A stretch of 64,000 bases of DNA from Gordonia shandongensis DSM 45094. Its GTDB lineage: Bacteria; Actinomycetota; Actinomycetes; Mycobacteriales; Mycobacteriaceae. The notes under the pieces are model-generated. The model saw only the letters and a list, made by a program, of their open reading frames with translations. It had not been told where the DNA came from and made no database searches. Positions 60,597 to 64,000 of the stretch are shown here, in pieces; position 1 is the first letter of the stretch, and every line of letters begins with the position of its first letter. Location of the stretch: contig NZ_AUHE01000004.1 of NCBI RefSeq assembly GCF_000423025.1, positions 124,001-188,000 of the forward strand. The letters run 5' to 3'. A program made the translations under genes and the position numbers.

Positions 60597-61445
60597 ATGA
60601 CTGCACGCGATGTCGTCCTCCCGGTGCTGATGCCCGGGACGCCGGTGCTGGCCCGCGCCGACCGGCGCATCCACGTGGGGTCCGATCCCGCGTCGGCGCT
60701 CGTGCTCGAGCTGGCGCCGTCGGTGAGCACGCGGGCCGTGGCCGGTCTGATCCAGCAGATGAGGGCGCCCGTGCATTACCGGCATCTGCGCAGGCACATC
60801 CGGAACGCCGGACTGTCGGCCGCCGACTTCTGGTCGCTGCTCGATCAGCTGGTGGCCTCCGGCAAGGCCGCCCCGCCGCAGACGCCGCGGACGTCGATCG
60901 GTGTCATCGGCCACGGCGAGATCGCCGACCGCCTCGCCGCGAGCCTCACCGACGACGGCTTCGCGGTGAGTCCAGTCGACCCGTCGACGCCACCCCGATC
61001 GTGGCCCGCACTGCTCGTGGTGACCGACCAGCCGGTCGCCGACCCCGCGATCTGGGCGCCGCTGATGGCCGCCGGCGCCCCGCATCTGTCGGTCCACGTG
61101 TGCGAGGGCGACGGGATCGTCGGCCCGCTGGTCCTGCCCGGGTCGACGGGCTGTCTGCGATGCATCGACCTGCATCGGGCCGATCTCGACCCGGAGTGGC
61201 CGGTGCTGGCCGCGGCGTTGCAGGGTGTCGCCGGGGGCGCGGCGACCGCGACCGTCTCGGGCACGGTCGCGCTGGCGCACGCGCAGATCGTCGAGATCAC
61301 CGAAGGCGCCGCCGCATCGGCCGCCGACTCCGTGCCGCCGCGCCTCATCGGTCACGTCCTCCGGTTGCGGCACCGACCCACTCGCCTCGAATCGCTGCCG
61401 GCGCCCGCTCATCGGCGCTGCTCGTGCACCGCGGACACCGAATGA
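60597..61445 (+). CDS. E1-like / TOMM-cyclodehydratase-type protein (Rv3196-like)
   Basis: A 282-residue protein with a degenerate winged-helix N-terminus (RAVAGLIQQMRAPVHYRHLRRH) and a Rossmann-like region (TSIGVIGHGEIADRLAASL). The diagnostic cysteine segment is GCLRCIDLHRADLDPEWP, shared with E1-like proteins of thiazole/oxazole-modified peptide synthesis, but there is no YcaO gene or precursor peptide next to it. It probably has a housekeeping role specific to Actinobacteria. The last Cys pair is RRCSCTADTE. Confidence 0.75.
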   Translation: MTARDVVLPVLMPGTPVLARADRRIHVGSDPASALVLELAPSVSTRAVAGLIQQMRAPVHYRHLRRHIRNAGLSAADFWSLLDQLVASGKAAPPQTPRTSIGVIGHGEIADRLAASLTDDGFAVSPVDPSTPPRSWPALLVVTDQPVADPAIWAPLMAAGAPHLSVHVCEGDGIVGPLVLPGSTGCLRCIDLHRADLDPEWPVLAAALQGVAGGAATATVSGTVALAHAQIVEITEGAAASAADSVPPRLIGHVLRLRHRPTRLESLPAPAHRRCSCTADTE

Positions 61446-61521
61446 CCGACGATCGCATCGCCCCGAGCCGGGCTTTACCCGAGTATTTCCACTACTCTCA
61501 AGAATCGGGGAAAGGACACCA

Positions 61522-62835
61522 TTGAGCGACATCACTCGCGGCTCCGGCCGCCGCAACGCCAAGCTCGCCGCGCTCCCGCTCGGGATGGCCGGCCGCGCCG
61601 CCGCCGGATTCGGTAAACGCATGACCGGTAAGAGCCGCGACGAGGTCAACGCCGACTTGATGAACAAGACCGCCGAGCAGCTCTTCGCCGTTCTCGGCGA
61701 GCTCAAGGGCGGAGCGATGAAGGTCGGCCAGGCCCTGTCGATCATGGAAGCCGCGATACCCGAGGAGTTCGGTGAACCGTTCCGCGAGGCACTGACGAAA
61801 CTCCAGGCCGAAGCGCCGCCCATGCCCATCGCCGACGTCCACAAGGTGCTCGACCAGCAGCTCGGCACGCGCTGGGTGGAGCGGTTCCGAGAGTTCAGCG
61901 ACGAGCCCGCCGCCTCGGCGAGCATCGGCCAGGTGCACAAAGCCGTCTGGTCCGACGGCCGCGAGGTGGCCGTCAAGGTCCAGTACCCGGGCGCCGATCA
62001 CGCCCTCAAGGCCGACCTCAAGACGCTGAGCAGGATCTCCGGTCTCATTCAGCGACTGTCGCCGGGCACCGATGTGAAGTCGATGATCGACGAGTTGATC
62101 GACCGCACCGAGGACGAGCTCGACTACCTCGGCGAAGCCGACAATCAGCGCGCCTTCGCCCGCGCCTTCGACGGCGACCCCGACTTCCTGGTCCCCAAGG
62201 TGGTCGCGAGCGCACCGAAGGTGGTGGTCTCCGAGTGGATCGAGGGCACCCGGCTGTCGAAGTTGATCACCGAGGGGACGCAGGAGCAGCGCAATGACGC
62301 GGCCCTGAAGATGACGACCTTCGAGATCAGTTCACCGGCCCGGGTCGGTCTGCTTCACGGCGACCCGCATCCGGGCAACTTCTACATCCTTCCCGACGGT
62401 CGTTTCGCGATTCTCGACTTCGGTGCGATCGGCCTCTACCCGGACGGACTGCCCGAGATGACGGGCCCCATCCTGGCGTTGGCGCGGGATCGACGGTACG
62501 ACGAACTGCGCGAGCTGATGGTGCAGACCAACTTCATCCAGGCGTCGCACGCCGACCGGGTGTCGGCCGACGACCTCGCGAAGTATTTGCAGCCCTACGT
62601 CGACCCCCTGTATTCGGACACTTTTCACTTCACGCGGAAGTGGCTGCAGAATGCGGCGGGCAAGGCCACCGACCTCACCGGCGACGTCTACCGAACGTCC
62701 CGCAACCTCAATGTCCCGCGCGACTACGTGATGGTCTTCCGCGTCCTCATCGGGTGTGTCGGCATCGCTGCTCAGCTCGATGCCGAGGCGCCGTACCGTG
62801 CGATCCTCGCCGAGTGGGTGCCGGGCATCGCCTGA
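61522..62835 (+). CDS. ABC1/AarF-family atypical kinase
   Basis: A 437-residue protein from TTG 61522 with GGGGAAAGGA upstream; no better start exists and the length fits the mycobacterial homologue. Motifs: KGGAMKVGQALS (KxGQ), PAASASIGQVHKAV (Ala-rich loop), EVAVKVQYPG (Lys), and LLHGDPHPGNFYILPDGRFAILDFG (catalytic). These UbiB-like kinases bind nucleotide and assist isoprenoid or lipid metabolism. The next gene, whiB7, converges on it. Confidence 0.9.
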   Translation: MSDITRGSGRRNAKLAALPLGMAGRAAAGFGKRMTGKSRDEVNADLMNKTAEQLFAVLGELKGGAMKVGQALSIMEAAIPEEFGEPFREALTKLQAEAPPMPIADVHKVLDQQLGTRWVERFREFSDEPAASASIGQVHKAVWSDGREVAVKVQYPGADHALKADLKTLSRISGLIQRLSPGTDVKSMIDELIDRTEDELDYLGEADNQRAFARAFDGDPDFLVPKVVASAPKVVVSEWIEGTRLSKLITEGTQEQRNDAALKMTTFEISSPARVGLLHGDPHPGNFYILPDGRFAILDFGAIGLYPDGLPEMTGPILALARDRRYDELRELMVQTNFIQASHADRVSADDLAKYLQPYVDPLYSDTFHFTRKWLQNAAGKATDLTGDVYRTSRNLNVPRDYVMVFRVLIGCVGIAAQLDAEAPYRAILAEWVPGIA

Positions 62836-62837
62836 GA

Positions 62838-63098
62838 TCACGCCGGATTCTTGCGGGGACGACCGCGCGGTCGTTTGCGCGCGATCACCGTTCCCCGTTC
62901 GAAGATCTCGCCGCCCCACACACCCCACGGCTCCTCTCGTTCGAGGGCGCTCTGCAGGCATTGGACGCGCAGCGGACAGTGTCCGCACAGTTGTTTGGCC
63001 TCCTCCAGCAGTTCCGGCCGGTCGGCGAACCACAGGTCCGCATCGGCTTCGGTGGTCTGGCAGGGGAGTTCTATTCGGCTCGTGGTGACAGTAGACAA
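62838..63098 (-). CDS. whiB7: WhiB7 redox-sensitive transcriptional regulator
   Basis: An 86-residue [4Fe-4S] protein: four Cys in LPC...KQLCGHC...QC, EPWGVWGGE turn, and the AT-hook RPRGRPRK that sets WhiB7 apart. It binds SigA and turns on intrinsic antibiotic-resistance genes. The start is read as TTG at 63098; GTG at 63089 is the alternative. A longer in-frame ORF upstream overlaps the leader and is not the gene. The 365 bases upstream hold the leader and promoter listed below. Confidence 0.93.
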   Translation of the reverse strand: MSTVTTSRIELPCQTTEADADLWFADRPELLEEAKQLCGHCPLRVQCLQSALEREEPWGVWGGEIFERGTVIARKRPRGRPRKNPA

Positions 63099-63167
63099 GT
63101 CGGGTCCGGCTTTCGTTTCGCGTGAACGGTTCTTCTTCGGATGAACCCCGGCCCCGGGAATGAGGAA

Positions 63168-63201
63168 GGCCACGGGTTCGCTCTCGCGATTCGCCGTGGC
63201 C
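63168..63201 (-). promoter_or_regulatory. Hairpin in the whiB7 leader (candidate attenuator)
   Basis: Eight-base arms GGCCACGG and CCGTGGCC with an 18-base loop. On the transcript it is followed by TTCCTCATTCC. It lies about 70 bases before the whiB7 start and after the upstream ORF. Confidence 0.55.
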
Positions 63202-63321
63202 TGGTGTGTACCGCAGTCGTTTACGGTCTGAACACTCTCAAGGACGATGGTGTGTCGTCCGCGGGGCCCACGGGGAATCGCCGGCGCGCTCGCGCCAGAT
63301 GCGCTGCGTCTGCAGCGATCA

Positions 63322-63384
63322 CTACGCTCTGCCAGTACACTGGTCGATTCCTCTCCGTCTCGGGCTCCTCGCGGCACAGATCAT
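63322..63384 (-). CDS. Upstream ORF (20 codons) in the whiB7 leader
   Basis: ATG 63384 to TAG 63322 encodes a basic peptide beginning MICAARSPRRRGIDQ. It begins about 17 bases from the predicted transcription start. In mycobacteria, translation of a similar leader ORF controls whiB7 in response to ribosome-stalling antibiotics. This ORF has the same position and size class, so a similar role is inferred. Confidence 0.6.
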   Translation of the reverse strand: MICAARSPRRRGIDQCTGRA

Positions 63385-63407
63385 CTGTCCCGTCGACTTC
63401 CTGAACC

Positions 63408-63446
63408 ACTGTATGTGCGCGCAAACTGCGGCACAACTTATTTTCT
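63408..63446 (-). promoter_or_regulatory. whiB7 promoter with WhiB7-type AT element
   Basis: On the minus strand, -35 TTGTGC (63436-63431), a 17-base spacer, and -10 TACAGT (63413-63408). The AT-rich stretch AGAAAATAAG directly precedes the -35, as in WhiB7-activated promoters, which indicates autoregulation. Confidence 0.7.
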
Positions 63447-63463
63447 ACCTGCGATTTCGCCGT

Positions 63464-64000
63464 TCATCGCGCCCCCGGAAGGTGGGCGTCGACCACTTCG
63501 AGGATCTGGTCGCCGATGATGTCGGCGCGCTCCACGCCGAACCCGCGGACAGTCAGCAACTCCTCGCGGGACGTCGGAAGCACGGTCGCGATGGTCTTGA
63601 CCATCTGCGAACTCATCACGTTGGCCGCCATGATGCCCTCGGCCGCCGCGTACCTCTCCCGCCACGATCGCAGCGCCGCCAGCACGTCGGGGTCCGGATC
63701 CGTGCGTTCGGGTTCGGGGTCCGCCGCAGCGGTGGGCGCCAAGGCCTCGAGAAACCGCGACCGCCGACGAGTGGCTCCGCGCCCCTCCCCCCGCGCCAGA
63801 CTCCACGACAGGTGCAGATGCTCGCGGGCGCGGGTGATGCCCACATAGAACAGTCTCCGCTCCTCCTCCAGATCCTCCACCGACGTCGACGCCCGCCCCA
63901 GCGGCACCGACCCCTCGTGCAGTCCCGTGAGGAACACCGCATCCCACTCGAGGCCCTTCGCAGCGTGCATCGTCGAGAGCGTGACACCGTCGACGACCGG
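63464..64000 (-). CDS. uvrD2: ATP-dependent DNA helicase UvrD2, C-terminal part (5' truncated by the window)
   Basis: 179 residues of the C-terminus. The window starts inside motif V/VI-like sequence: VTLSTMHAAKGLEWDAVFLTG, then EEERRLFYVGITRAREHL (motif VI). After the helicase core a linker leads to an HRDC-like domain (LRSWRERYAAAEGIMAANVMSSQMV...LLTVRGFGVERADIIGDQILEVV). UvrD2 is an SF1 3'-5' helicase for DNA repair, essential in mycobacteria. It is upstream of and in the same direction as whiB7, as in mycobacteria. Confidence 0.93.
   Translation of the reverse strand, partial: PVVDGVTLSTMHAAKGLEWDAVFLTGLHEGSVPLGRASTSVEDLEEERRLFYVGITRAREHLHLSWSLARGEGRGATRRRSRFLEALAPTAAADPEPERTDPDPDVLAALRSWRERYAAAEGIMAANVMSSQMVKTIATVLPTSREELLTVRGFGVERADIIGDQILEVVDAHLPGAR

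Noticed and set aside
57659..60730. 1023-codon minus-strand frame
   Set aside because: Antisense to the metalloprotease gene and frame-shadow of the PDZ protease; no family features.
62838..63377. 179-codon version of whiB7
   Set aside because: The upstream 93 codons overlap the leader ORF and hairpin and have no WhiB character; WhiB7 proteins are about 90 residues.

Overview
The window is high-GC DNA from a mycolic-acid actinobacterium (order Mycobacteriales). Gordonia is my best guess, with a close relative possible. The grounds are: a tmRNA tag (ADSNQRDYALAA) one residue away from the mycobacterial tag; the block UPF0182 / PPA1309 / PDZ-S16 protease / DUF2342 metalloprotease / E1-like protein / AarF kinase / whiB7 / uvrD2, ordered as in mycobacteria; a DprE1-like oxidase; an MCE protein; an Rpf domain protein; and many FadD, FadE and TetR genes. 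The genus is inferred from general resemblance, not from a search.

Layout. 1-9.1 kb: end of a BCCT transporter, a FadD ligase, a MarR regulator, a nitrobindin-like protein, FadB2, an acyltransferase, phosphoglucomutase and a DsbA-like protein. 9.2-11.3 kb: a tRNA-Ala(GGC) with a decayed integration site. The 3' part of the tRNA is duplicated 1.8 kb downstream, and the interval holds integrase relics, an AbiGi-like fragment and an unknown membrane-anchored protein. 11.3-16 kb: accessory genes (F420-type oxidoreductase, PD-(D/E)XK-like protein, hydrolase, DUF4865, a frameshifted 13E12/DUF222 HNH gene behind a LexA-type SOS box, DUF488). 16-22 kb: SDR, TetR and FadD; a hydrolase lacking its nucleophile; a 27-residue ORF; a DprE1 paralogue. 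22-30 kb: a 93-bp duplication around a small membrane gene, then ssrA, a lipoprotein, smpB, ftsX, ftsE, mscS-type, prfB and hisN, a conserved core block. 30-40 kb: fadE24-fadE23 behind two palindromic operators, secreted lipase, TetR, prpE, Rpf, a second DsbA-like protein and TetR.

40.1-52.0 kb is a leftward catabolic cluster. It holds cytochrome P450, a broken ferredoxin, ferredoxin reductase, alcohol and aldehyde dehydrogenases, a PucR regulator, and a beta-oxidation set (acyl-CoA ligase, MaoC hydratase, SDR, Ltp/thiolase-like protein plus DUF35 partner) headed by an intact [3Fe-4S] ferredoxin. I read it as oxidation of a hydrocarbon or terpenoid-like substrate to alcohol, aldehyde and acid, followed by CoA activation and chain shortening. 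The substrate is unknown.

52.2-64 kb: initiator tRNA, an orphan MCE protein, and the conserved UPF0182-to-uvrD2 block. It ends with whiB7, whose leader shows a WhiB7-type promoter, a 20-codon upstream ORF and a hairpin. Short tandem duplications (13-31 bp, often 16 bp) recur in the intergenic gaps, and three convergent gene pairs share their stops in the same TGATCA palindrome.
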